Shown: positions 1 through 11,691, counted from the first letter of the stretch. The stretch: 64,000 nucleotides of DNA from Panulirus ornatus (GCF_036320965.1 NC_092249.1:2152614-2216613), one strand, 5' to 3'. Program-made: numbers and translations. Notes: a model not told the origin generated them from the letters alone.

Positions 1-1047
<1,047 letters not shown>

Positions 1048-1121
1048 TTAGAAACGAATGTCTCTGAAAATACGAATAATTAAATTTTCAAATCCCAATA
1101 ACAACCTTATTAGCGCGCGGG

Positions 1122-1167
1122 AGGTTGTTGTTGTTGTTGTTGTTGTTGTGGGGGGGGGGGAGGGGGG
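1122..1167. repeat. (TTG)n plus G-tract
   Basis: About nine TTG units run straight into G-rich sequence with one interrupting A. Confidence 0.9.
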
Positions 1168-1356
1168 ACCTTAACGTGTTGCCAAGTTAACCGTTTCTTG
1201 CACTTCTGGTCAAAAGCGGTTCCGACACTTTCCAAACTCTCCTCGCACGGGGTCAAGGGTCAAACGAGCCATTTTAAACGAGGCCACACTAGGAACCCTC
1301 GTTAAACACTTAGCAGTTCCACAACCTCCACCCACCATAATGGTCACTCCGTCCCT

Positions 1357-1357
<1 letters not shown>

Positions 1358-1409
<52 letters not shown>
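1358..1409. repeat. (CT)n microsatellite
   Basis: Perfect CT dinucleotide run of about 52 bp. Confidence 0.97.
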
Positions 1410-1413
<4 letters not shown>

Positions 1414-2463
1414 TTACACCTGCAGCCCTAAATCCATTTTCTCTCTCCTCTTAACTCTCATTCATTGCGGACTAATTCCGTTTTCTTCTCTAGTTCTGGA
1501 CTAAATGCATTTTCTTTCTTCTAATGGACTAATTCAGTTTTTCCTCTTAAATAATGGTCCACGAATTACGTATTCTCATTCTTTCTGTCTCACAATTTAA
1601 TGGCATATCATACATGTCTACATCTGAACCCATCTTGTATCAAACAGTCATTACTCCCTTCTCCATTTTCTTTGCTTTTGAAGTCCTATGCTTGCCTAGG
1701 CCATCACGATACATAACCCATACAGCGATGCTGTAGCCATGGTATAGCCAAAATTGTCATGAAGATACCACAGTATAGCCACCATTAATCTGACGTCGCT
1801 CAACCTCTATCTAACTTTAATTTTGAAAAACACAAGTAGGGACGAAACAATCTTAAAAATGCGAGTTCATCTGAATCATCTAAACCCACGAAAATGGCTT
1901 TGTTAACATCCTAACATCTGCTTACGTCAGTCCTTGAAGACTCCAATAACTACTTCAACGAACTTGTCATTAATTATGTCAAAACGTTCCGTTTAAAATG
2001 AAAAGGTGTAAAATTCATGTCATAGCTAAAAATCTATTCTATATTTTCTTTTGAAACCATCACAACACGTGCAAATTTGTAGATAATTCTTCGAAACCCT
2101 TCAAAAATATTTCTAAAAAAAACCACACACACAAGATCACAAGCTAAGGATAAAATCATTCATATATATATACTAAACACTTGAGATGACTGAACCTCCA
2201 AAGCGTATTTTCTAATCGCAACGGAAAGAAATTCCACACTTCCACAAGTCTCTCCTTCGTCTGGCGTATTACAAAGAAAACAGGCGTGTCTTACCCTACA
2301 CATAATGTCCTAGTAATATTATTGAGAACCCAAATATAGTTTAGCTTTACAGACATCCTCACAGAAGTACCTTCATTTCTCTCTATTCTCGAGGACGACT
2401 CGACTGATCTCCCGAGATACGACTGGGGCTGGACGACCACTTGAACACGGCCGTTCGACACGA
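1410..2463. other. AT-rich unique DNA, nothing recognised
   Basis: No coding segment, RNA gene or clear repeat was recognised. The only long frames run into the minisatellite that follows. Confidence 0.5.
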
Positions 2464-2793
2464 CCCTTGCGCACGACGGTGCGACCCTTGAACACGACGG
2501 TACGACCCTTGAGCACGACGGTACGATCCTTGAGCACGACGGTACGACCCTTGAGCACGACGGTACGATCCTTGAGCACGACGGTGCGACCCTTGAGCAC
2601 CACGGTACGACCCTTGAGCAAGACGGTACAACCCTTGAGCACGACGGTACGATCCTTGAGCACGACGGTACGATCCTTGAACACGACGGTGCGACCCTTG
2701 AGCACGACGGTACGATCCTTGAGCACGACGGTACGATCCTTGAGCACGACGGTGCGACCCTTGAGCACGACGGTATGATCCTTGAGCACGACC
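2464..2793 (-). repeat. 21-bp minisatellite, family 21A, copy 1
   Basis: About 15-16 tandem 21-bp units whose plus-strand core reads TTGAGCACGACGGTACGA, with point variants such as GATCC/GACCC and GTACG/GTGCG. The period is a multiple of three and the unit lacks stops in several frames, so long artefactual frames cross it on both strands. The same unit recurs near 38.76, 47.75, 51.11, 60.25 and 60.39 kb, mostly in the opposite orientation. Confidence 0.95.
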
Positions 2794-3290
2794 CTTTGTG
2801 TACTGAAGCCTTAACTAGTCGTCCACAATCATAAGACTTTGTCTCTGACGTAACCATCACGGAGGGTAAAGTTAACAACCAATAAGGTCGTTATCGTGGT
2901 TCAAGGGTCCTTCCTCTCCACACAAACCACAGGAAGTAACAGCAGGAGCTAAACTCTTTAAATACCCACGTAAGTTAACACAGTTTTAAGCTTCATCTTC
3001 TCGACAAACCCTCTGTTCTAGGCCACATTCACCTGCGAGACAGTCCATTTACCTAAGGTGACGTATCATGTGAGGGAAACATATCATATGTCTTGCGGAC
3101 ATGAAAATTCGTCCAAGAATATTCAATGACATTTTACGGTCGGAGAGACGAAATGCTGAGTTTCTTTCTGGTAAGGTCAGTGCACTAGATCCAGAACTCA
3201 CCCCCCGTTTTCTATGATGATGATAAACACCACAATATTAAAAGCAATTATTTCCCACCTACAAGCTGGTAGAACACGCTTCGACGTCTG
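2794..3290. other. unique DNA, nothing recognised
   Basis: No open, splice-bounded segment or repeat is seen. Confidence 0.5.
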
Positions 3291-3327
<37 letters not shown>

Positions 3328-3350
3328 CTATCTATCTATCTATCTATCTA
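3291..3350. repeat. (TATC)n microsatellite
   Basis: About 14 tetranucleotide units with one TCTC interruption. Confidence 0.95.
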
Positions 3351-3631
3351 TATAGCTGGACGCGTGAGTCTCTCCCGCCAGAATTCGTAGGAAATACAAA
3401 CTATTTTCTCTCTGATGCTGTGATTGCGATCGCGGGACAAAATATTTTTTCAGTCGTCATTCGTAATAAAAGAAAAAAAATATGAAGCCTTCACTCACCG
3501 TACAAAATATTCCGCCAGCTACAATATTACTTTATTCTATACAATTTTTTCCCCCGTGTTTGTTTTACGGAGGACAAGACAGAGCAACACACAAGAGGCA
3601 AAAGTGGACGTCCTTATCATAGCTATCTTCT

Positions 3632-3633
<2 letters not shown>

Positions 3634-3689
<56 letters not shown>
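3634..3689. repeat. (CT)n microsatellite
   Basis: Perfect CT run of about 56 bp. Confidence 0.97.
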
Positions 3690-3693
<4 letters not shown>

Positions 3694-5357
3694 TATGCGA
3701 TAGAGAATCCATGAATTATTTTTCCTGTACGCCCATCACTTTCCTCCTTCAGTACAGGCGCTCTTATCCTGTTTGACTAGTGGCACTATGAAGGCCATTT
3801 AAGGCCACATACAAGCGAACTTGGCCATTTACGAACTCAAGAAGAACCGGCCTTTTACATATATACCATTTAACCTAACTACCACCACCACTAACAACAA
3901 ACAATGTTCTAATTACAACACCTAACAATATCTTACTGCTACAAAATACCACTTAACTATTCCTAACTACCCCCTTAACTATACCTAAGTACCCTTCAAG
4001 GTCATCACTCCTGGTCATTTCCTTGTTCACGGGTCAGGGTTGTTATCACCGAGCGATCAATCATTCCGAGTAATCGTGATTAATATGATCCATTTACCTC
4101 GCCTCGTGATCCACGGATTCACCCCGCTCTCCGCGCCTTCCCTTGTGACGTGATCAACTGTTCTAATTGCATTGATCGTTGGGTTACGAGTAAGTGGGGG
4201 TCACGATTCTCAACGAGGGGTTACGATCGTTTATTGACCCTTATCTCTCATCAAAAAAAAATATTCAATAGTCATCTGTCTCGAATAGTCATCTCAAACA
4301 ACCACAGTTCGAACAACGTTCATACCAATCATTGAAGTTCTACAGCTAAACAACCCCCCCCCCCCCCTGCGTCAACCCACTACTCTGGTCTTCAAAACAA
4401 TAACAAATACGATCAACCACAACAAAAACATCCGAAGCTTCTGCCACACGTGGCATTCAACACCTTCAAAGTACGTCTACCTCGAAGCTAATCCCATTGG
4501 CACAGCTAATCCCAAACACTATCAGTTAATAGACAACATTCATAGTTTACGCTAACATAATATCCACACAATATGAGGAAGAAAACGATAGAAGACTTTT
4601 GAAGGAGGAAAAAAAAAAACTCATTTAAGCTAATGAGGTTTCTAGTGGGGTTGATTCTCAAAAGCAAAGACCTAGAAATGATTAAATCATTACCAGACAT
4701 CGATCAAGGAATTTCTCTCCTATATATTCGTGTTTCGTGTTCAAGTGGTTAAAATACACCCGCTTATTGAAGATTATTTACATCAACAAATCCAGGATAT
4801 CAAAGGCTAAAAACATATATTACACTTTCATCTCAACTTCGTACGCAAGCCACCATAATTATAACTAGTTTTCTAGTAAACAGGGTCATGACCTATGACA
4901 AAAACATATGATTACGACCCGTCTAAGGTACTGGTAAACAACCTGTATCTAAGACACTGGAATATAACCCGTATCTACGGAGCTGGAGCACTGCTAGTAT
5001 AGTATTGGAAGACGCTGGAACACGACCCATTTCTAAGGCACTTGGAACATGACCCATACCTATGGTACAGAACATCCCTGTGCTTAATTAAACCAACATC
5101 AACGACACGTTACCTGTACAAGCAAGCGGGTCATAAACATCACTGAACTGCCAAACATCTTCCACAATAACATCAGGTGGAGAACCACATCGCGACCCAC
5201 AAACATCAAAACATGAGACGAGGAGGAAAACATCTGGACACATCAACATCACATGAAAGTCAAACATCAACAGGATTTACGTGTTTAAACGTAACTACCA
5301 AACACAAGATGTTTACTGCCCACTGTGACAGAACAATCAAATACATTTTCAAGGAAA

Positions 5358-5358
<1 letters not shown>
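3690..5358. other. AT-rich unique DNA, nothing recognised
   Basis: Mostly unique DNA. Around 4880-5060 there is a faint degenerate repeat of phrases such as ACTGGAA and CCCGTATCTA. Around 5090-5270 there is a degenerate ACATCA-rich stretch. No supported gene. Confidence 0.45.
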
Positions 5359-5402
<44 letters not shown>

Positions 5403-5491
5403 TGCACACACACACACACACACACAGATGCACACACACGCACACATCATATTAGTGTGTGTGTGTGTGTGTGTATGTGTGTGTGTGTGTG
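5359..5491. repeat. (CA)n facing (TG)n, inverted dinucleotide pair
   Basis: CA runs with GATG interruptions (5359-5449) are followed after about 5 bases by a TG run (5454-5491). The two halves are complementary and can pair as a long hairpin. Confidence 0.9.
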
Positions 5492-5537
5492 TATTTCATA
5501 AGGGAGGTCGTGATTGGAGCTTCAGGACGAAGGTCGT

Positions 5538-5538
<1 letters not shown>

Positions 5539-5616
<78 letters not shown>
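5539..5616. repeat. (GA)n microsatellite
   Basis: Perfect AG/GA run of about 78 bp. Confidence 0.97.
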
Positions 5617-5618
<2 letters not shown>

Positions 5619-5746
5619 GCAACTCGACCATATAATCCCAATTAAGAAGTTACGTGAGGCGTATAGCCCTTGCCGACCTGAATCGCTGCGGTGATAGTAA
5701 ACGACTAACCATTAACCAGAGAGGAGGTCGTGGGGTCGTGCACGCA

Positions 5747-5976
5747 AGGGGTTCGAACCCCGCTCGGTAACGCCCCGATGATAACCGCCGCACAAGGGGT
5801 TCGAACCCCGCTGGGTAACGCCCCGGGGATAATCGCCGCGCAAGGGGTTCGAACCCCGCTGGGTAACGCCCCGGTGATAATCGCCGCGCAAGGGGTTCGA
5901 ACCCCGCTGGGTAACGCCCCGGTGATAATCGCCGCGCAAGGGGTTCGAACCCCGCTGGGTAACGCCCGGGGATAAT
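5747..5976 (+). repeat. 48-bp tandem array with a Pol III B-box in each unit
   Basis: Five tandem units of about 48 bp. Each contains the palindrome GGGGTTCGAACCCC, which includes the tRNA T-arm/B-box consensus GGTTCGANNCC on both strands, followed by GCTGGGTAACGCCCC and a GATAATCGCCGCGC segment. No A-box or complete cloverleaf is visible in a unit, so these are not tRNA genes. A tRNA-derived SINE 3' half is a plausible founder. Confidence 0.9.
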
Positions 5977-6335
5977 CACCTCCAACCCCTCTCGAACTAT
6001 TTCATTTATCTCTACGTCTAACTTTAAAAACCGAAGCACAACCTCATGATCTATATGACCCACATATTCTAATCTTCAGACGCGGCATCTTAATATTCAC
6101 AAGATTCGAATATCATACCGAAAACCCATCTTCACTACAACCCTCAATATAACTGAATAACAAAATCATTAATGAAGATTATATGTTATTCACAAAAACG
6201 TATATACAAAAAACTGTACCAACGCTCGTATGTTTCATATACTTCAAAATAAATATAAAAAATAAATTACTTTTGGATTACAATTCTATTACCCCGATGT
6301 CACGACGTGAAAAATTACATTAAAGTCTATATTAG

Positions 6336-6339
<4 letters not shown>

Positions 6340-6405
<66 letters not shown>
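6340..6405. repeat. (GA)n microsatellite
   Basis: Perfect GA run. Confidence 0.97.
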
Positions 6406-6408
<3 letters not shown>

Positions 6409-6543
6409 TTTATAATATAATTTTACATGTGTTGGCATGAGTCAGGATGCAGGGTTGTGAATACAACAGTCCAGGAAGAAACAGTATTGGTGGAAAGAGA
6501 GATTGTAGACAGTGTTGTAATTCATCGTCTCTCAAATACATAG

Positions 6544-6597
<54 letters not shown>
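6544..6597. repeat. (CA)n microsatellite
   Basis: Perfect CA run of about 54 bp. Confidence 0.97.
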
Positions 6598-6598
<1 letters not shown>

Positions 6599-6635
6599 AC
6601 TTACCATTCTCCTAAATTACTTATCAACCCAACTC

Positions 6636-6638
<3 letters not shown>

Positions 6639-6706
<68 letters not shown>
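6639..6706. repeat. (TC)n microsatellite
   Basis: Perfect TC run. Confidence 0.97.
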
Positions 6707-6709
<3 letters not shown>

Positions 6710-6892
6710 CAACCTCCGCAGTCCGTTTTCCCTCCGTAGCTCCCAGCTCCACAGCGGTACGCAATGAGACCTTTCAGAAAACTGACACAAGCCAACGAAA
6801 AAAAAAGAAAAAAGAAAAAAGTTTCTGAGTTTCTGAAAAGAAAGAAAAAAATCTGAACTTCTGAGTTCAGTGTCTTTACTGCCGCATGTTGG

Positions 6893-6930
6893 GGGGGAGG
6901 GGGAGGGGGGGAGCCCCATTAATGGGGGGG
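6893..6930 (+). other. G-tract cluster with G-quadruplex potential
   Basis: Three runs of five to seven G separated by single A, with a further G7 run nearby, satisfy the usual G-quadruplex pattern on the plus strand. Confidence 0.6.
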
Positions 6931-6977
6931 ACGGGCACGACAGCTGCCGACACGTCACAGACGAGACCCTATTAGCA

Positions 6978-6980
<3 letters not shown>

Positions 6981-7045
<65 letters not shown>
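6981..7045. repeat. (CT)n microsatellite
   Basis: Perfect CT run. Confidence 0.97.
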
Positions 7046-7047
<2 letters not shown>

Positions 7048-7873
7048 CCATTAGAGAGGGACAATTCTCCCCCCTCCCCCCCCCCCACGGGGTGTGCTAA
7101 CAAAGAGGAAATCACGAGATAACGACTCAAAATTAGAGAAGTTATTATTGTCCACATTACAGACGGGAGGGGGGGGAGGGGGAAATATATATATGCTAGA
7201 GCGGGGGCAGGGAAACTGTGCCGTTGGTAAAGGGATTTGCGTCGCGCCATCTGAGCTACATTAAGAAAAAAAAAAAAAAGAAAAAAAAAATTGGAAATAG
7301 CAATTGATATGGAGTATGGGTTCTGTTCTTCTGTCTTTTGATTATTCCAATGGCAACATGAGGCCAGGCCCCCCCCCCCCCCCTTTTATTTCTCCTTCCT
7401 CGACCCATCTTCTTTCGTGCGTAGCCATAACAAACTACGTAAATATGACACTTTAAGATCGACGAAATTCTCCTCTGGGGTTGCCAACATTTCAGTGCCA
7501 ATGGGGCGTTAATGAAGATCATTTTACTTTCCTTCCACAACTCTTCTTTACCTCTCTCACTTATTCTCTCCTATTTATTTCCTCATACGTCTCATTACTC
7601 GCCAAAATGTTATTAAAAGTCCTATTATTTGTCTATTCAAGGCCAGAAACATGTGATGAAACTTGCTTACAAGATCCTAATTCCTTCGTACATCCTCAAT
7701 AAACTCGTATCTCAACTGTCTAATATTAACATCAATGTTAACATTAACACGCGACAAGGCTCCTTCTCCAGTCTCTCCTCCCATCCTACGATACATGGAC
7801 GCTTGGAAGCTTACGTCGAGACTTCGCAACCACAACACAACACAACACAACAACAAGATAATCCAGTCACTGG

Positions 7874-7878
<5 letters not shown>
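7046..7878. other. unique DNA with poly(A) and poly(C) runs
   Basis: Contains a 25-bp A-rich run (7264-7290) and a C15 run near 7370. No coding segment is supported. Confidence 0.5.

Positions 7879-7932
<54 letters not shown>
7879..7932. repeat. (CT)n microsatellite
   Basis: Perfect CT run. Confidence 0.97.
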
Positions 7933-7935
<3 letters not shown>

Positions 7936-8098
7936 TCCTTGGGGGGTGTCTGCTGATGCAGGTTTGCCAACGCGGGACGAGACGTTTCCCCCCCATATCG
8001 CTCACTCCTTCCTACCTCCCCCCCCTTTACCCCCCTTGACTCGATCCTATAAAGATCTTTACTATACCCCTGATCAACCCCTAATAGAGGGGGAAGAT

Positions 8099-8099
<1 letters not shown>

Positions 8100-8139
<40 letters not shown>
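8100..8139. repeat. (GA)n microsatellite
   Basis: Perfect GA run. Confidence 0.97.
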
Positions 8140-8141
<2 letters not shown>

Positions 8142-8238
8142 TGGCTAGCTAACACCAGAGAGGTTCCTGATTTGGGGAAAAGATTAAAAAGGAAGATTTT
8201 TCCTTAATAAGTAAGAGGTTTGGGGGGTCCGGTGCCGC

Positions 8239-8239
<1 letters not shown>

Positions 8240-8323
<84 letters not shown>
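8240..8323. repeat. (GA)n microsatellite
   Basis: GA run of about 84 bp with one AAAG interruption at its start. Confidence 0.97.
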
Positions 8324-8326
<3 letters not shown>

Positions 8327-8571
8327 TCCTTCATTTTCTCTCTCTTAACATATTCATTCATTCAGACTCCCTTCATTCCCTTGTGACGAGATGAAGTTCA
8401 TTACCCCAAACTTGCATCCACCACTTCTCGCAACAATTTCCATAAACAGATTAAAAAAAAATGATCCTCAAACTATAGAAATGAACTACGACAACTTACA
8501 TCATACTGAGCACATAAATATGTATATCACATATGAATCACATTAGTATGCTACCTAGTGACTTACGATAG

Positions 8572-8782
<211 letters not shown>

Positions 8783-8815
8783 ATGAGTCCACGGGGAAAA
8801 TGAAACACGATAAGT

Positions 8816-8856
8816 TCCCAAGTGCACTTTCGTGTAATAATCACATCATCAGGGGA
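8816..8856 (-). ncRNA. hammerhead-ribozyme-like motif, copy 1
   Basis: Minus strand, 41 nt. Stem I pairs UCCC (8853-8856) with GGGA (8816-8819). The first core strand is CUGAUGA (8846-8852). Stem II is GUG/CAC with a seven-base loop and one extra U after the core A. The second core strand is GAAA. Stem III is the self-complementary GUGCAC. A CUU triplet sits at the expected cleavage position, just before GGGA. The bulged U and the loopless stem III depart from the textbook fold; hammerheads with very short stem III are known to act as dimers. Fold is from inspection; activity is inferred. Confidence 0.5.
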
Positions 8857-8916
8857 GACACAAGAGAGAAATATAAGTAAGTTGATATACATCGAAGAAA
8901 CGAAGCTAGGACGCCA

Positions 8917-8927
8917 TTTGGTAAACA

Positions 8928-8928
<1 letters not shown>
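8917..8928. repeat. LINE target-site duplication, left copy
   Basis: TTTGGTAAACAT, identical to 10583-10594; it abuts the poly(T) on the plus strand. Confidence 0.92.
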
Positions 8929-8958
<30 letters not shown>

Positions 8959-10582
8959 CTTTGTCGCTGTCTCCCGCGTTTGCGAGGTAGCGCAAGGAAA
9001 CAGACGAAAGAAATGGCCCAACCCCCCCCCCCCCATACACATGTACATACACACGTCCACACACGCAAATATACATACCTACACAGCTTTCCATGGTGTA
9101 CCCCAGACGCTTCACATGCCTTGATTCAATCCACTGACAGCACGTCAACCCCTGTATACCACATGACTCCAATTCACTCTATTCCTTGCCCTCCTTTCAC
9201 CCTCCTGCATGTTCAGGCCCCGATCACACAAAATCTTTTTCACTCCATCTTTCCACCTCCAATTTGGTCTCCCTCTTCTCCTCGTTCCCTCCACCTCCGA
9301 CACATATATCCTCTTGGTCAATCTCTCCTCACTCATTCTCTCCATGTGCCCAAACCATTTCAAAACACCCTCTTCTGCTCTCTCAACCACGCTCTTTTTA
9401 TTTCCACACATCTCTCTTACCCTTACGTTACTTACTCGATCAAACCACCTCACACCACACATTGTCCTCAAACATCTCATTTCCAGCACATCCATCCTCC
9501 TGCGCACATCTCTATCCATAGCCCACGCCTCGCAACCATACAACATTGTTGGAACCACTATTCCCTCAAACATACCCATTTTCGCTTTCCGAGATAATGT
9601 TCTCGACTTCCACACATTTTTCAAGGCTCCCAAAATTTTCGCCCCCTCCCCCACCCTATGATCCACTTCCGCTTCCATGGTTCCATCCGCTGACAGATCC
9701 ACTCCCAGATATCTAAAACACTTCACTTCCTCCAGTTTTTCTCCATTCAAACTCACCTCCCAATTGACTTGACCCTCACCCCTACTGTACCTAATAACCT
9801 TGCTCTTATTCACATTTACTCTCAACTTTCTTCTTCCACACACTTTACCAAACTCAGTCACCAGCTTCTGCAGTTTCTCACATGAATCAGCCACCAGCGC
9901 TGTATCATCAGCGAACAACAACTGACTCACTTCCCAAGCTCTCTCATCCCCAACAGACTTCATACTTGCCCCTCTTTCCAGGACTCTTGCATTTACCTCC
10001 CTTACAACCCCATCCATAAACAAATTAAACAACCATGGAGACATCACACACCCCTGCCGCAAACCTACATTCACTGAGAACCAATCACTTTCCTCTCTTC
10101 CTACACGTACACATGCCTTACATCCTCGATAAAAACTTTTCACTGCTTCTAACAACTTGCCTCCCACACCATATATTCTTAATACCTTCCACAGAGCATC
10201 TCTATCAACTCTATCATATGCCTTCTCCAGATCCATAAATGCTACATACAAATCCATTTGCTTTTCTAAGTATTTCTCACATACATTCTTCAAAGCAAAC
10301 ACCTGATCCACACATCCTCTACTACCACTTCTGAAACCGCACTGCTCTTCCCCAATCTGATGCTCTGTACATGCCTTCACCCTCTCGATCAATACCCTCC
10401 CATATAATTTACCAGGAATACTCAACAAACTTATACCTCTGTAATTTGAGCACTCACTCTTATCCCCTTTGCCTTTGTACAATGGCACTATGCACGCATT
10501 CCGCCAATCCTCAGGCACCTCACCATGAGTCATACATACATTAAATAACCTTACCAACCAGTCAACAATACAGTCACCCCCT
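8929..10582 (-). mobile_element. 5'-truncated non-LTR retrotransposon (LINE) with poly(A) tail and target-site duplication
   Basis: A minus-strand insertion of about 1.65 kb. Its 3' end is a T-run on the plus strand (8929-8955), i.e. a poly(A) tail, next to a 3' UTR that ends ...GACAGCGACAAAGTAT. Identical 12-bp sequences TTTGGTAAACAT flank it at 8917-8928 and 10583-10594, a textbook target-site duplication. The 5' end is cut inside the reverse-transcriptase domain, just upstream of residues GGDCIVDWLVRL, so the endonuclease region and the start of the RT are missing. The reading frame has no stop or shift across the whole remaining domain, which points to a recent insertion. A diverged partial copy lies at 50122-50300. 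Confidence 0.95.
9145..10557 (-). CDS. LINE reverse transcriptase, partial ORF (470 codons)
   Basis: Reverse transcriptase of a non-LTR retrotransposon, which copies element RNA at a nicked target. Visible motifs: YKGKGDK (about 27-33) and NYRGISLL (38-45) of the fingers; GFRSG (74-78); VAFMDLEKAYDRV (105-117) with the first catalytic Asp; LRQGCVMSP (166-174); FADD (215-218) with the catalytic Asp pair; FRYLG (281-285). A C-terminal region with LYGCEAW, a Cys/Arg-rich linker and RRRGRPNWRW (426-435) resembles RTE-type and related LINEs. The first codon is only where the frame can be opened: the frame stays open upstream to the truncation at 10582. The N-terminal endonuclease is absent, so this copy cannot be autonomous. 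The exact clade needs a phylogeny. Confidence 0.93.
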   Translation of the reverse strand: MVRLFNVCMTHGEVPEDWRNACIVPLYKGKGDKSECSNYRGISLLSIPGKLYGRVLIERVKACTEHQIGEEQCGFRSGSRGCVDQVFALKNVCEKYLEKQMDLYVAFMDLEKAYDRVDRDALWKVLRIYGVGGKLLEAVKSFYRGCKACVRVGREESDWFSVNVGLRQGCVMSPWLFNLFMDGVVREVNARVLERGASMKSVGDERAWEVSQLLFADDTALVADSCEKLQKLVTEFGKVCGRRKLRVNVNKSKVIRYSRGEGQVNWEVSLNGEKLEEVKCFRYLGVDLSADGTMEAEVDHRVGEGAKILGALKNVWKSRTLSRKAKMGMFEGIVVPTMLYGCEAWAMDRDVRRRMDVLEMRCLRTMCGVRWFDRVSNVRVREMCGNKKSVVERAEEGVLKWFGHMERMSEERLTKRIYVSEVEGTRRRGRPNWRWKDGVKKILCDRGLNMQEGERRARNRVNWSHVVYRG

Positions 10583-10589
10583 TTTGGTA

Positions 10590-10594
<5 letters not shown>
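10583..10594. repeat. LINE target-site duplication, right copy
   Basis: TTTGGTAAACAT, identical to 8917-8928. It is followed at once by a (TA)n tract, so the empty site was this 12-mer next to TA repeats. Confidence 0.92.

Positions 10595-10664
<70 letters not shown>
10595..10664. repeat. (AT)n microsatellite
   Basis: Perfect AT run. Before the LINE inserted it was the other (TA)n flank of ribozyme-like element copy 1. Confidence 0.97.
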
Positions 10665-10667
<3 letters not shown>

Positions 10668-10796
10668 ATAACATTACCTTGAATTGCTTGTAGCACACCG
10701 CTCAGCCACGCATACACTCCCTCCTCCTCCACATATAACTCACACAAGTCCGGTCATATAATCAACCTTGTAGTGGCACAAGCAAGCAATATAACC

Positions 10797-10985
10797 CAGT
10801 ATAACCCCTCTACCAGAGGGTATAACCCAGTATAATCCCTCTACCAGAGGGTATAACCCAGTATATACCCTCTACCAGAGGGTATAACCCAGTATAATCC
10901 CTCTACCAGAGGGTATAACCCAGTATAATCCCTCTACCAGAGGGTATAACCCAGTATAATCCCTCTACCAGAGGGTATAACCAAG
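10797..10985. repeat. 31-bp minisatellite with an inverted repeat in each unit
   Basis: Six units of about 31 bp. Each contains CCCTCTACCAGAGGG, a 6-bp inverted repeat with a 3-base loop, followed by TATAACCCAGTATAAT. Confidence 0.94.
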
Positions 10986-11074
10986 GGAATATCATATTCC
11001 TCACTGCCTCCACGATTCCTCTGCCCCTGGACGTGATAACCGGGCGATAAAGACGATGGCACACACTGTCCTAA

Positions 11075-11515
11075 GGAGGAGGAGGAGGAGGAGGAGGAGG
11101 AGGAGGAGGAGAAGGAGGAGGAGGAGAGGAGGAGGAGGAGGAGGAGGAGAAGGAGGAAGAGGCGGAGGAGGAAGAGGCGGAGGAGAAACAGCAGGCGGAG
11201 GAGGAGCAGCAGGCGGAGGAGGAGGAGCAAGCGGAGGAGGAGGAGGAGGAGGAGGAGGAGGAGGAGGAGGAGGAGGAGGAGAAGGAGGAGGAGGAGGAGA
11301 GGAGGAGGAGGAGGAGGAGGAGAAGGAGGAAGAGGCGGAGGAGGAAGAGGCGGAGGAGAAACAGCAGGCGGAGGAGGAGCAGCAGGCGGAGGAGGAGGAG
11401 CAAGCGGAGGAGGAGGAGGAGGAGGAGGAGGAGGAGGAGGAGGAGGAGGAGGAGGAGGAGGAGGTGGAGGAGGAGCAGCAGCAGGTGGAGGAGGAGCAGC
11501 AGGAGGCGGAGGAGT
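11075..11515. repeat. GGA/GCA-rich trinucleotide array with 174-bp duplication
   Basis: Purine-rich (GGA)n-type array with GAA, GCA and GCG variants. A block with AAACAGCAGGCGGAGG near 11185 recurs in the same context near 11359, so about 125 bp is duplicated with a 174-bp period. The frames through it encode poly-Glu, poly-Gly, poly-Pro or poly-Leu and look like by-products of the repeat. Confidence 0.93.
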
Positions 11516-11644
11516 GTCGAGGGGAATACTGCTGTGTCGGTGAGTTCGTGGCTCACTCGATGGCGTCTTATAATATGGACACAATGAGGCTCAAGACTTG
11601 AGCATCCTTCCGTTACGACACGTTTTCCCGCACCAGCTCTCCCA

Positions 11645-11652
11645 CGCACACA

Positions 11653-11691
<39 letters not shown>

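Noticed and set aside
2291..2878. 195-codon minus-strand frame
   Set aside because: Spans the 21-bp minisatellite; the period is a multiple of three.
5088..5270. Minus-strand frame PPDVIVEDVWQFSDVYDP
   Set aside because: Lies in a degenerate ACATCA-rich repeat and lacks an acceptor.
5747..5976. CRISPR array or tRNA gene cluster
   Set aside because: Units are contiguous with no variable spacers, and no complete cloverleaf can be drawn.
6715..6790. Minus-strand segment FSERSHCVPLWSWELRREN after a good acceptor
   Set aside because: No acceptable donor; the frame runs into the (GA)n tract.
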